Shown: positions 57,217-64,000 of the stretch, piece by piece | Layout: the number at the start of each line of letters is the position of its first letter | Position numbering within the stretch: the first letter of the stretch is position 1 | Source: Leisingera daeponensis DSM 23529 | GTDB lineage: Bacteria > Pseudomonadota > Alphaproteobacteria > Rhodobacterales > Rhodobacteraceae | Reading direction: 5' to 3' | Assembly: GCF_000473145.1 (NCBI RefSeq) | Contig: NZ_KI421500.1 | Location: forward strand, 2,009,725-2,073,724 | DNA length: 64,000 nt | The notes under the pieces: model-generated | Databases searched by the model: none | What the model was told of the DNA's origin: nothing | Seen by the model: the letters and a program-made list of their open reading frames with translations, nothing else | Program-made: the position numbers and the translations under genes

Positions 57217-57438
57217 ATGGCCGATTATGTGATCGCGGTAAAACGCGCGATGCGGGAGGAGCTGCCGCAGAACTGGCAGAGCCAGCTGGAAGACATTGAC
57301 GGGCTCACGCTGCTCAGCCCGCCCGCCCGCGAGCGGGTGCTGGTGTCTGCCAGCCCGGACGCCCTGCGCCATCTGGACGCTCAGCTGGGCCGCTACCTCA
57401 GGGTTGAGCCGCTGATCCGCCACCAGACCTCCCGCTGA
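57217..57438 (+). CDS. Stand-alone prodomain-like protein, probable inhibitor of the S8 peptidase
   Basis: A 73-residue protein starting 17 bp after the peptidase gene. It aligns over its full length with the first 85 residues of that peptidase: DYVIAVKRA with QFVMSNRRA at the start, RERVLVSASPDALRHL with RHSVILEGTAAEMLAL in the middle, and RVEPLIRHQ with IVEPLILHE at the end. It has no signal peptide. It therefore looks like a separate copy of the prodomain, which in subtilases acts as intramolecular chaperone and tight inhibitor. GGAGG lies 9 nt before the ATG. The inhibitor role is inference. Confidence 0.7.
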   Translation: MADYVIAVKRAMREELPQNWQSQLEDIDGLTLLSPPARERVLVSASPDALRHLDAQLGRYLRVEPLIRHQTSR

Positions 57439-57528
57439 AGCGGCTTGATGCGGAAACGGCAAGGGCCAGCCCCGCAAGGCCGGCCCTCTTCCTATCCCGT
57501 AAGTGCCTTTTCTCGAATTAGAGCGCGC

Positions 57529-57678
57529 TCAGGCCCAGCGGGAAACCTTGGGGCGAAGGGCCGGCACCGGCTTCTTGCCGAACAGCCATGTCCAGGCCAG
57601 TTTCAGCACCTGAGCGCGTTCGGCGTGGGCGCGGGCCATGGCAGACCTCACGGCGGCATCAGCAGAATATTCCAGCAT
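57529..57678 (-). CDS. Small basic protein (49 aa), divergent from LysR gene
   Basis: A 49-residue protein, MLEYSADAAVRSAMARAHAE and so on, with a helical first half, LKLAWTWLFGKK in the middle and a basic, Pro-containing tail. It resembles the short DUF1127-like or stress-induced proteins of Rhodobacteraceae but I cannot assign a family. A strong Shine-Dalgarno (AAAGGAGG, 7 nt) precedes the ATG. It is divergent from the LysR gene with a shared 112-bp region. Confidence 0.65.
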   Translation of the reverse strand: MLEYSADAAVRSAMARAHAERAQVLKLAWTWLFGKKPVPALRPKVSRWA

Positions 57679-57790
57679 CTTCGGCCTCCTTTCGGATCAG
57701 TATCCTTTGCCTGCAACCAATATGAGGCCATGGCCTGAAACGCACAAACGAGACTTTTCCAGCGTTCAGTTAAGGTATACTTATGTGATT

Positions 57791-58738
57791 ATGTCAGACC
57801 GCCTGCCGCCCCTCACCGCCCTGCGCGCCTTTGATGCCGCCGCCCGCCACATGTCCTTTGCCAAGGCAGCGGAGGAGCTGAACGTGACCCCTGCGGCGCT
57901 GTCGTTTCAAATCAAATCGCTGGAGGAGCATCTGGGCCAGCCGCTGTTCCGGCGCCTGAACCGCGCGGTGGAGCTGACCGAGGCGGGCGAGACGCTGGCG
58001 CCCGGCGCCGCCGAGGGCTTCCGGGCGCTGGGCCAAGCCTGGCAGAGCACCCGGCGGCTGCTGGATGAGACCACGCTGACGGTAACCGCCGGGCCTGCGC
58101 TGACGGCGAAATGGCTGGCGCCGCGGCTGTTCGAATTCGCCCGCAGCCACCCGGAAATCGAGCTGCGGCTGTCGGCCTCGCTCAAGGTGGTGGACCTGCG
58201 CCGCGGCGGTGTGGATGTGGCGATCCGCTTTGGCGTCTCCGACGATGCCGGGCTGGCGTCCTACGGCACCCGGCCCGACTGGCTGACACCTGTGATGACG
58301 CCGGAGATGCACGCGCAGTTTCCGACCCCGGAGTCGCTGCGCCGCGCGCCGCTGATCTTCGACGATTCCCTCAGCACGATCGCGCCGGGCTGCGACTGGC
58401 CTGCGTGGTTTCAGGCAGTGGGACTGGAATTCGCCCCCGGCACCGGCACCCATTTCTCGGCGCCCGATCACGCCATTGACGCCGCTTGCGCGGGCCTGGG
58501 CGTGGCGCTGGGGCGGCGGCCGCTGATTATCAAGGACGTCCGGGAGGGGCGGCTGGTGGCGCCCTTCAAGGTCGCGATCCAGACCGACGCGCGCTTCCGC
58601 TTCCTGTGTCTGCCGGAAGCCAGGGACCGGCCGCAGATCGCAGCCTTCCGCGACTGGTTCTTTGCGGAAATCGAGAAAACCGCGCATATGTGGGGTGATT
58701 TCGACATTATCCCTGTTCAGGATCTGCACTCCCAATGA
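57791..58738 (+). CDS. LysR-type transcriptional regulator (GcvA-like)
   Basis: A 315-residue LysR family regulator. The N-terminal winged HTH (residues 5-64: PLTALRAFDAAARHMSFAKA, then LNVTPAALSFQIKSLEEHLG) is of the GcvA/AmpR type. The effector domain includes VDVAIRFG. An ATG fits the family start. The end overlaps the downstream EamA transporter gene by 4 bp, so it is likely to control that exporter and perhaps the divergent 49-residue gene. The region upstream contains TAAG-N5-CTTA. Confidence 0.9.
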   Translation: MSDRLPPLTALRAFDAAARHMSFAKAAEELNVTPAALSFQIKSLEEHLGQPLFRRLNRAVELTEAGETLAPGAAEGFRALGQAWQSTRRLLDETTLTVTAGPALTAKWLAPRLFEFARSHPEIELRLSASLKVVDLRRGGVDVAIRFGVSDDAGLASYGTRPDWLTPVMTPEMHAQFPTPESLRRAPLIFDDSLSTIAPGCDWPAWFQAVGLEFAPGTGTHFSAPDHAIDAACAGLGVALGRRPLIIKDVREGRLVAPFKVAIQTDARFRFLCLPEARDRPQIAAFRDWFFAEIEKTAHMWGDFDIIPVQDLHSQ

Positions 58739-59613
58739 CCAAGACCCGCGCAACCGCCATTGGCTTCATCGCTGTTTTGCTGTGGGCGCTGCTGGCGCTG
58801 CTGACCGTCGGCTCGGAACCTGCCCCGCCGCTGCTGCTGAACGCGCTGTGCTTCACCATCGGGGGCACCCTGGGGATCATCTGGACCGCGGCCTCCGGCA
58901 AGCTGGGCCAGCTGCGCCACGTGCCGGTCAGGGTCTACATCTTCGGCACCCTGGGTCTGTTCGGCTATCACGCGCTGTATTTCTCAGCGCTGCGGCTGGC
59001 GCCCGCGGCGGAGGCCGGGCTGATCGCCTATCTGTGGCCCCTGCTGATCGTTCTGCTGTCCGGCCTGCTGCCCGGCGAGCAGCTGAAGGCGGGGCATCTG
59101 ATCGGCGCCGGCTTGGGTTTTGCCGGCGCGGCAACCATCATTTCCGGCGGCGGCGGCGGATTTGAGGCGCAGTATCTGCCGGGCTACGGTCTGGCGCTGC
59201 TGTGCGCGCTCACCTGGTCCGGCTATTCGGTGCTGTCGCGGCTGGTGGGCGGCGCGCCGACCAGTTCGGTCGCGGTGTTCTGCCTGGCCACTGCCGCGGC
59301 CTCCTGGGGGCTGCATTTTCTGCTGGAGGAGACGGTATGGCCCGCAGGCACGCTGGGCTGGGCGTCGACGCTGCTGCTGGGGCTCGGCCCCGTGGGGCTG
59401 GCGTTCTACGTGTGGGACATTGGCGTCAAGCAGGGCGATATCCAGATGCTTGGCACCAGCTCCTATGCGGCGCCGCTGCTGTCGACGCTGATCCTGGTGC
59501 TGGCGGGGATTGCCGCGGCCTCCTGGGGGCTGGCGCTGGCGGCGGCGCTGATCACCGGCGGCGCGCTGATTGCAGCCCGGGCCAGCACCGGTGCCGCGAA
59601 GGCCCGCAAATAA
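58735..59613 (+). CDS. EamA/DMT family exporter (YddG-like)
   Basis: A 292-residue membrane protein with ten hydrophobic helices formed by two EamA repeats. The overall sequence (SALRLAPAAEAGLIAYLWPL in the first half, LGPVGLAFYVWDIGVKQGD in the second) resembles the aromatic amino-acid exporter YddG group. The substrate is not certain. It is translationally coupled to the LysR regulator (4-bp overlap), a common regulator-exporter pairing. A convergent terminator overlaps its stop codon. Confidence 0.88.
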   Translation: MTKTRATAIGFIAVLLWALLALLTVGSEPAPPLLLNALCFTIGGTLGIIWTAASGKLGQLRHVPVRVYIFGTLGLFGYHALYFSALRLAPAAEAGLIAYLWPLLIVLLSGLLPGEQLKAGHLIGAGLGFAGAATIISGGGGGFEAQYLPGYGLALLCALTWSGYSVLSRLVGGAPTSSVAVFCLATAAASWGLHFLLEETVWPAGTLGWASTLLLGLGPVGLAFYVWDIGVKQGDIQMLGTSSYAAPLLSTLILVLAGIAAASWGLALAAALITGGALIAARASTGAAKARK

Positions 59614-59644
59614 AAAGAGGGCCGCCGCAACCGGGCAGGCCCTC
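59612..59644 (-). terminator. Rho-independent terminator of the YdcH gene
   Basis: GAGGGCC (59617-59623) and GGCCCTC (59638-59644) form a 7-bp stem; the minus strand continues with TTTTT (complement of 59612-59616). It overlaps the stop codon of the convergent exporter gene. Confidence 0.75.
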
Positions 59645-59680
59645 CAAACCTCATGCCGGGCAAGGCCCCGGCAAGACCCC

Positions 59681-59854
59681 TCAGACCACTTCGGCCGTCA
59701 GGCGCTCAATCTCTTCCTTCAGTTTGAGCTTCTGCTTTTTCATCGCTGCAATCTGCAGCCCGTCGGTACTGGGTGACCGTTGGGCCTGTTCCACTTCCAT
59801 GCTCAGGTGCTCGTGCTTCTTCTTAAGTTCGGTCAGATGCGAGCTGAGGCTCAT
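59681..59854 (-). CDS. YdcH family (DUF465) small coiled-coil protein
   Basis: A 57-residue protein with the DUF465 pattern: LTELKKKHEHLSMEVEQAQ, then LQIAAMKKQKLKLKEEIERL. It is almost entirely one charged helical hairpin. DUF465 proteins are widespread in proteobacteria and uncharacterised. AAGGAGGG lies before the ATG at usable distance. The 236 bp upstream (59855-60090), including an A/T-rich stretch, show no other convincing gene. Confidence 0.88.
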   Translation of the reverse strand: MSLSSHLTELKKKHEHLSMEVEQAQRSPSTDGLQIAAMKKQKLKLKEEIERLTAEVV

Positions 59855-60090
59855 GGCAACCCTCCTTCTTTGAGCTAGATGTGTTTGACGAATATGAGTG
59901 GAGCATAAGTTCCCGCGTCTGTCACGCTGCAGCCGCAGTATTTTTGTCATGAAATTTTCATATCGGCTATGCGCCGCCCATTTTGCCGCAGACGCCGGCG
60001 CATAGCAGCAGAAACACGCAAATTTGGATTCGCCAAAGGTTGAAACCGGCCAGCCGCATCCCTAAATTCGCGCCGCTGGGAAACGGTGCC

Positions 60091-60858
60091 TCAGGCGGGC
60101 CAGGGCAAAGCGGCGCCGTCGCGCAGAACCGCGCGGATTTCCGGCCGGTAGCTTTCGCCGTCGCGTTCGTGCCGGTCGCCTTCATGCAGAATCAGCGGCG
60201 CATGAAGACGGAAGTCCGCCCGCCCGCCCTTGCGCGCGCGCAGGATCACCAGCTCGGCCGCGCGGGCCTGGCGCGGGGCCAGCGGCAGCACCTCCAGCGA
60301 GCCAAGCACACCTGAGCAGCCCGCCAGCATGTCCGGCAGCCGGTCGGCGCGCTGGATCATGTGCAGATAGCCCTTGGGCGCGAGACGGCGGGCGGCGGCG
60401 GCGATCCAGTCTGACAGCGGCGTGCCCTCCCCCAAGGCGACCTTGCGGCCCGCGTCGCGGGCCTGGCTGTGGGCGCCAGCCTTGTAATAGGGCGGATTGG
60501 CGATGACGTGCTGAAACTGGCTCTGCTTCAGCGCCTCCGGCATCGCAGCGAGATCGGTCTCATAGACATCCATCGCCTGCCCGCTGGCGGCAGCGTTGCG
60601 GCGGGCGAGGTCCGCATAGGGCGCTTGCAGCTCCACGCCCGTCAGGGCCAGCCCCGGCACCCGCGCCGCCAGGCACAGCAGCGCCTGGCCGGCACCGCAG
60701 CCCAGCTCCAGCACCGCCTCTCCGGCCCGCGCGGGGACCGCCGCCGCCAGCAGCACCGGATCCACCCCGGCGCGGTAGCCGCGGGCAGGCTGCCAAAGCT
60801 GCACCCTGCCGCCGAGAAAGCCGTTGCGGGTCAGCTCGTCTTCGCGGAAGCCGCTCAT
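60091..60858 (-). CDS. tRNA1(Val) A37 N6-methyltransferase-like protein
   Basis: A 255-residue class I SAM-dependent methyltransferase. Motif I is ELGCGAG (residues 51-57) and the N6-adenine signature NPPYY is at 121-125. The opening TRNGFLGGRVQLWQPARGYRAGVDPVLLAAA is typical of the TrmN6 (YfiC) group. It probably methylates adenine in tRNA or another RNA. It overlaps the DUF2007 gene by 4 bp. Confidence 0.85.
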   Translation of the reverse strand: MSGFREDELTRNGFLGGRVQLWQPARGYRAGVDPVLLAAAVPARAGEAVLELGCGAGQALLCLAARVPGLALTGVELQAPYADLARRNAAASGQAMDVYETDLAAMPEALKQSQFQHVIANPPYYKAGAHSQARDAGRKVALGEGTPLSDWIAAAARRLAPKGYLHMIQRADRLPDMLAGCSGVLGSLEVLPLAPRQARAAELVILRARKGGRADFRLHAPLILHEGDRHERDGESYRPEIRAVLRDGAALPWPA

Positions 60859-61070
60859 CTTCCCAGCGGGATTTCATTGTCGCGCATCACCACCACGGCG
60901 GCGTCGTAATCCTCGGCGCGAACCATCAGACGGCGCGGGAAAATTCCGATCCCGCCTTCCAGGACGCTCATATTTACGTCCATTTGAAAGCAGTCTATAT
61001 CCTCTCCCTCAAGGAGGGCGGAGGCAAAGGCGATGATCGTCGGATCGGTGCTGCGCAGAAGCTCTTTCAT
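60855..61070 (-). CDS. DUF2007 domain protein
   Basis: A 71-residue protein of family DUF2007 (putative signal-transducing, PII-like fold), opening MKELLRSTDPTIIAFASALL and ending with RRLMVRAEDYDAAVVVM. It overlaps the methyltransferase gene by 4 bp and is divergent from the polyprenyl synthase gene with only 57 bp between, so both promoters overlap. Confidence 0.87.
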   Translation of the reverse strand: MKELLRSTDPTIIAFASALLEGEDIDCFQMDVNMSVLEGGIGIFPRRLMVRAEDYDAAVVVMRDNEIPLGR

Positions 61071-61127
61071 GGATTTGGATCTAAGGGCAAGGCCTGCGCC
61101 TTGTCGAGCCTTGCAAGCGGGAAAGTG

Positions 61128-62126
61128 ATGGACCAAGTGATGACCCGGAAGCCGCACGAGATGCTGGCCGCGACGCTGAGCCAGGAGCTGGAGGCGGTGA
61201 ATGCGCTGATCCGCACCCGGATGGCCTCCGAACACGCGCCGCGAATCCCTGAGGTGACCGCGCATCTGGTCGAGGCGGGCGGCAAGCGGCTGCGGCCGAT
61301 GCTGACGCTGGCGGCGGCGCGCCTCTGCGGTTACGAGGGCGACCATCACCTGAAGCTGGCCGCCACGGTGGAGTTCATCCACACCGCCACCCTGCTGCAT
61401 GACGACGTGGTGGACGAAAGCGCCCAGCGGCGCGGGCGGCCCACGGCGAACCTGCTGTGGGACAACAAAAGCTCTGTCCTGGTGGGCGACTACCTGTTTG
61501 CCCGCAGCTTCCAGCTGATGGTGGAGACAGAGAGCTTGCGGGTGCTCGACATTCTGGCCAACGCCTCCGCCACCATCGCCGAGGGCGAAGTGCTGCAGAT
61601 GACCGCGGCGTCGAACCTGAAGACCGATGAAGGCATTTATCTGCAGGTGGTGCGCGGCAAGACCGCGGCGCTGTTCTCGGCGGCGACCGAGGTGGGCGGG
61701 GTGATTGCCGGCGCGCCGGAGACGCAGGTGAAGGCGCTGTTTGAGTATGGCGATGCGCTGGGGATTGCCTTCCAGATTGCCGATGACCTGCTGGACTACC
61801 AGGGCGACAGCAAGGCAACCGGCAAGAACGTCGGCGACGACTTCCGCGAGCGCAAGCTGACCCTGCCGGTGATCAAGGCGGTGGCGCAGGCGACGGACGA
61901 GGAGCGCGCCTTCTGGACCCGCACCATCGAGAAGGGCAAGCAACAGGACGGCGATCTGGAGCAGGCGCTGGCGCTGATGGCGAAATACGGCACGCTGGAG
62001 GCCACCCGCCAGGATGCGCTGGGGTGGGCGGCGAAGGCCCGCGCGGCGCTGGAGGTGCTGCCCGATCACGAGATCCGCACCATGCTGAGCGACCTGGCCG
62101 ATTACGTCGTGGCGCGGCTGAACTGA
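61128..62126 (+). CDS. Long-chain polyprenyl diphosphate synthase (ubiquinone side chain)
   Basis: A 332-residue trans-polyprenyl synthase. The first Asp-rich motif is DDVVD (residues 92-96) preceded by EFIHTATLLH, with small residues before it, as in long-chain (octaprenyl/decaprenyl) enzymes; the second is DDLLD (219-223). It should make the ubiquinone-10 chain from isopentenyl diphosphate. I start at MDQVMTRK, with AAGCGGGAAAG upstream. ispE, a gene of precursor synthesis, is convergent downstream. Confidence 0.92.
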   Translation: MDQVMTRKPHEMLAATLSQELEAVNALIRTRMASEHAPRIPEVTAHLVEAGGKRLRPMLTLAAARLCGYEGDHHLKLAATVEFIHTATLLHDDVVDESAQRRGRPTANLLWDNKSSVLVGDYLFARSFQLMVETESLRVLDILANASATIAEGEVLQMTAASNLKTDEGIYLQVVRGKTAALFSAATEVGGVIAGAPETQVKALFEYGDALGIAFQIADDLLDYQGDSKATGKNVGDDFRERKLTLPVIKAVAQATDEERAFWTRTIEKGKQQDGDLEQALALMAKYGTLEATRQDALGWAAKARAALEVLPDHEIRTMLSDLADYVVARLN

Positions 62127-62132
62127 TGCCCG

Positions 62133-62191
62133 GAGGGGCTTTGCCCCTCGCGCCTGCGGCGCTCACCCCAGAGTATTTTTGCAAAGATGAA
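62133..62191 (+). repeat. Composite dispersed repeat, copy 6
   Basis: Hairpin GAGGGGC-TTT-GCCCCTC (62133-62149), then a short GCGCC/GGCGC dyad, then the core AGAGTATTTTTGCAAAGATG (62170-62189). It lies between the convergent polyprenyl synthase and ispE genes. Parts and order match the copies at 1.9, 22.3 and 36.7 kb. Confidence 0.65.
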
Positions 62192-62216
62192 AAGGCGAGC
62201 CGGCGGAGTCCGCCCG

Positions 62217-63038
62217 TCAGGTCAAAGTGACGGCGCTGCACCACCATTCGGGATGCTCGGCCCCGATCTCATAGGCCGCCATATGGGCGGCCTTTTTCGT
62301 GGGGTAGAGCGCAAAGCAGGTGGCCCCGGAGCCGGACATGCGCGCGAGCATAGCCTGGCGGGAGCTGCGCAGATCCGAAAGCACCCGTTCGATGTCCGGT
62401 GCGGCGGTGATGGCCGGGGCCTCCAGATCGTTGCGCTGCTCACCGAGCCAGGCGGCGCAGTCTTCGGCAGAAGTGAAGGACGGGATGCTTTGCGGCATCG
62501 GCGGGTTGTCACGCGAGGCAAGCGCAGAGAAGACCGCACCCGTGGGCACATGCACGCCCGGATTGACCAGCAGCGCGTGCAGTTCCGGCAGTTCGACCGG
62601 CGTCACCTGCTCGCCAATGCCTTGCATCCGTGAGGCGCGGGCGGCCATGCAGACCGGCACATCGGCGCCGAGCGACAGCGGCAGGCCTTCGGGAGCAGCG
62701 GTCCCCTGCCCGGCCAATGCACGCAGGACAGCGGCGGCGTCGGAGGAGCCGCCGCCGATGCCCGCGCCGTGGGGCAGATGCTTGTCCAGGCTGATGCGCC
62801 CGGTCCAGCCCGCCCCGGCAGCGGCCTTCCACACCAGGTTGCGCTGATCCGCTGGCACGCCGTCCGCAAACAGGCCGGAGACCTCCAGCGCCAGCTCCGG
62901 GCCGGGGTCAAGCCGCAGCCGGTCGCCGGTGTCCGCAAAGGCCACCAGCGAATCCAGCAGGTGATAGCCGTCCGCGCGGCGGCCGGTCACATGCAGGGTC
63001 AGGTTGATCTTGGCAGGCGCGAAGACCTCAGCCGCCAT
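62217..63038 (-). CDS. ispE: 4-diphosphocytidyl-2-C-methyl-D-erythritol kinase
   Basis: A 273-residue GHMP kinase of the MEP isoprenoid pathway. Motifs: AKINLTLHVTGRRADGYH (residues 9-26), the ATP-binding GAGIGGGSSDAAA, and the C-terminal MSGSGATCFAL. All catalytic features are present. Its start overlaps the end of the TPR gene by 11 bp, so the two are co-transcribed. Confidence 0.95.
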   Translation of the reverse strand: MAAEVFAPAKINLTLHVTGRRADGYHLLDSLVAFADTGDRLRLDPGPELALEVSGLFADGVPADQRNLVWKAAAGAGWTGRISLDKHLPHGAGIGGGSSDAAAVLRALAGQGTAAPEGLPLSLGADVPVCMAARASRMQGIGEQVTPVELPELHALLVNPGVHVPTGAVFSALASRDNPPMPQSIPSFTSAEDCAAWLGEQRNDLEAPAITAAPDIERVLSDLRSSRQAMLARMSGSGATCFALYPTKKAAHMAAYEIGAEHPEWWCSAVTLT

Positions 63039-64000
63039 TGGCGACCTTCAGGGGTTCTGCGCCCTCTTCGGCCAGCACCGCGTCCAGGCCGATGTCCAGC
63101 TTGCGGCGGATGCGCTCGGGATCGGCCTCGCCGTCGGTATCTTCCGGGTCGATGAAGGAGAGTGCGCGCTTCCACTGGAACTCCGCCTCGCGCGCGCGTC
63201 CCACGGCCCAGTAAACATCGCCCAGGTGGTCATTGACCACCGGATCCACCGGCATCAGCTCCACCGCGCGCTCCATATGCGCCACCGCCTCGTCAAAGCG
63301 GCCGAGGCGGTAAAGCACCCAGCCGAGGGAGTCGACGATATAGCCGGAGTCGGGCCGCGCGGCGACCGCGCGCTCGATCATGTTGAGCGCCTCATCCAGC
63401 TTGCTGCGTTTTTCCACCAGCGAATAGCCCAGATAGTTCAGCACCTGCGGCCGGTCGGGCTCCAGCGCGAGGGAGGCACGGAAGTCCGCCTCTGCCTGCT
63501 CCCACTGGTTCAGCCGCTCGTGGCAGATGCCGCGGGCGTAGAGCAGGAACCAGCGGCTGCTGTCGTCCTCCGGCGTGTTGGCCAGCGCCTTGTCGTAGGC
63601 CCGGGCCGCCCCTGCATAATCCTCCTGCTGGCGCAACAGGTCGCCGAGGCTGACGTACACGCCGGGCTGCTGCGGGAATTGCCGCGCCAGCTGCTCCAGC
63701 ACCTCGATCGCCGCATCCGGCTTGGCGGCGCGGCGCAGGGCCTCGGCGCGGCCCAGTTCCGCGGCGTGGTAATCCGGATGGCTGCGCGGCACCTGCTTGT
63801 AGGTCGCCACCGACAGCTCATAGCGGCCCAGCTGGTCCAGCAGGCTGGCGCTGAGCAGGATGGCGTCCACGTGGTCCGGGCGCAGCGATGCCGCCATGCG
63901 GGCGTACATCAGCACGTAATCATTGGCGGTATCGCCGTTCAGCGCCGCCCCCAGGGTAAAGAAAACCTCGGCAATGCCTTCGCGCGGGCCCGGCGCGATG
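63028..64000 (-). CDS. Tetratricopeptide repeat protein, 5' end outside the window
   Basis: The C-terminal 323 residues of a TPR protein; the frame is open to the edge, so the start is missing. Repeats of about 34 residues are visible (for example PGVYVSLGDLLRQQEDYAGA, PQVLNYLGYSLVEKRSKLDE, SGYIVDSLGWVLYRLGRFDE and VVNDHLGDVYWAVGRAREAE). The last is the family-typical end, WKRALSF, followed by an acidic tail. Rhodobacteraceae have such a protein upstream of ispE; it probably has an N-terminal signal peptide and a periplasmic or envelope role (inference). Confidence 0.85.
   Translation of the reverse strand, partial: IAPGPREGIAEVFFTLGAALNGDTANDYVLMYARMAASLRPDHVDAILLSASLLDQLGRYELSVATYKQVPRSHPDYHAAELGRAEALRRAAKPDAAIEVLEQLARQFPQQPGVYVSLGDLLRQQEDYAGAARAYDKALANTPEDDSSRWFLLYARGICHERLNQWEQAEADFRASLALEPDRPQVLNYLGYSLVEKRSKLDEALNMIERAVAARPDSGYIVDSLGWVLYRLGRFDEAVAHMERAVELMPVDPVVNDHLGDVYWAVGRAREAEFQWKRALSFIDPEDTDGEADPERIRRKLDIGLDAVLAEEGAEPLKVANGG

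Noticed and set aside
59967-60060. A 30-codon minus-strand frame MRLAGFNLWRIQICVFLLLC... before the YdcH gene
   Set aside because: A hydrophobic tail is tempting, but the only GGG lies directly against the ATG and there is no independent support.

Overview
This window reads as chromosomal DNA of a high-GC alphaproteobacterium of the Rhodobacteraceae, most likely the marine roseobacter group (Leisingera/Phaeobacter/Ruegeria-like). The grounds are family-typical neighbours (TIGR02302 and TIGR02186 proteins, ftsEX with plsC, argH with a small lipoprotein and a divergent tlpA, mcl2-nnrU-DUF1737-mch), an acyl-homoserine-lactone luxR/luxI pair, and a complete set of signature ethylmalonyl-CoA pathway genes. 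I see no rRNA, tRNA, CRISPR array, prophage or insertion sequence. Genus is inference.

Layout. 1-2 kb: a TSUP anion exporter and a TIGR02186 protein. 2-6 kb (minus): SDR oxidoreductase, RecD-like helicase, luxI, luxR. 6-13.6 kb: ccr, two acyltransferases, then ecm, an H-NS-type protein and deoD on plus. 13.8-17.9 kb (minus): DUF1989 protein, ornithine decarboxylase with a structured leader and leader ORF, small orphan proteins, a ZIP transporter and a lipoprotein. 18-25 kb (minus): sdhCDAB, a DUF1194 protein and the operon mcl2-nnrU-DUF1737-mch. 26.7-38.6 kb (plus): mdh, then sucC-GT25-sucD-DUF805-sucA-sucB, three small ORFs, and lpd. 39-49.6 kb (mostly minus): PPOX flavoprotein, plsC, ftsX, ftsE, a divergent zinc-ribbon protein, TIGR02302, lysA, two tiny lipoproteins and argH. 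49.6-55.6 kb (plus): TlpA thioredoxin, two orphans, a fatty acid hydroxylase-family protein, a degenerate EAL protein, phaA and phaB. 55.7-64 kb: a subtilase with a separate prodomain-like protein, LysR-EamA, YdcH, a TrmN6-like methyltransferase, DUF2007, polyprenyl diphosphate synthase, ispE and a TPR protein cut by the window edge.

How the genes work together. PhaA and PhaB make 3-hydroxybutyryl-CoA for polyhydroxybutyrate storage or for dehydration to crotonyl-CoA. Ccr, Ecm, Mch and Mcl2 carry out the distinctive steps of the ethylmalonyl-CoA pathway (acetyl-CoA to glyoxylate and malate). SdhCDAB, Mdh, SucCD, SucAB and Lpd are much of the TCA cycle. The window is therefore a hub of C2 and C4 metabolism. 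Paired TTGTGATCACA-type dyads, 20-21 bp apart, occur before both sdhC and sucC and suggest one regulator for the two operons.

Most notable: the subtilase and its stand-alone prodomain homologue (55.7-57.4 kb), the twin dyads and folded leader before sdh, the leader ORF before ornithine decarboxylase, a hairpin burying the luxI ribosome-binding site, and a composite dispersed repeat present about six times.
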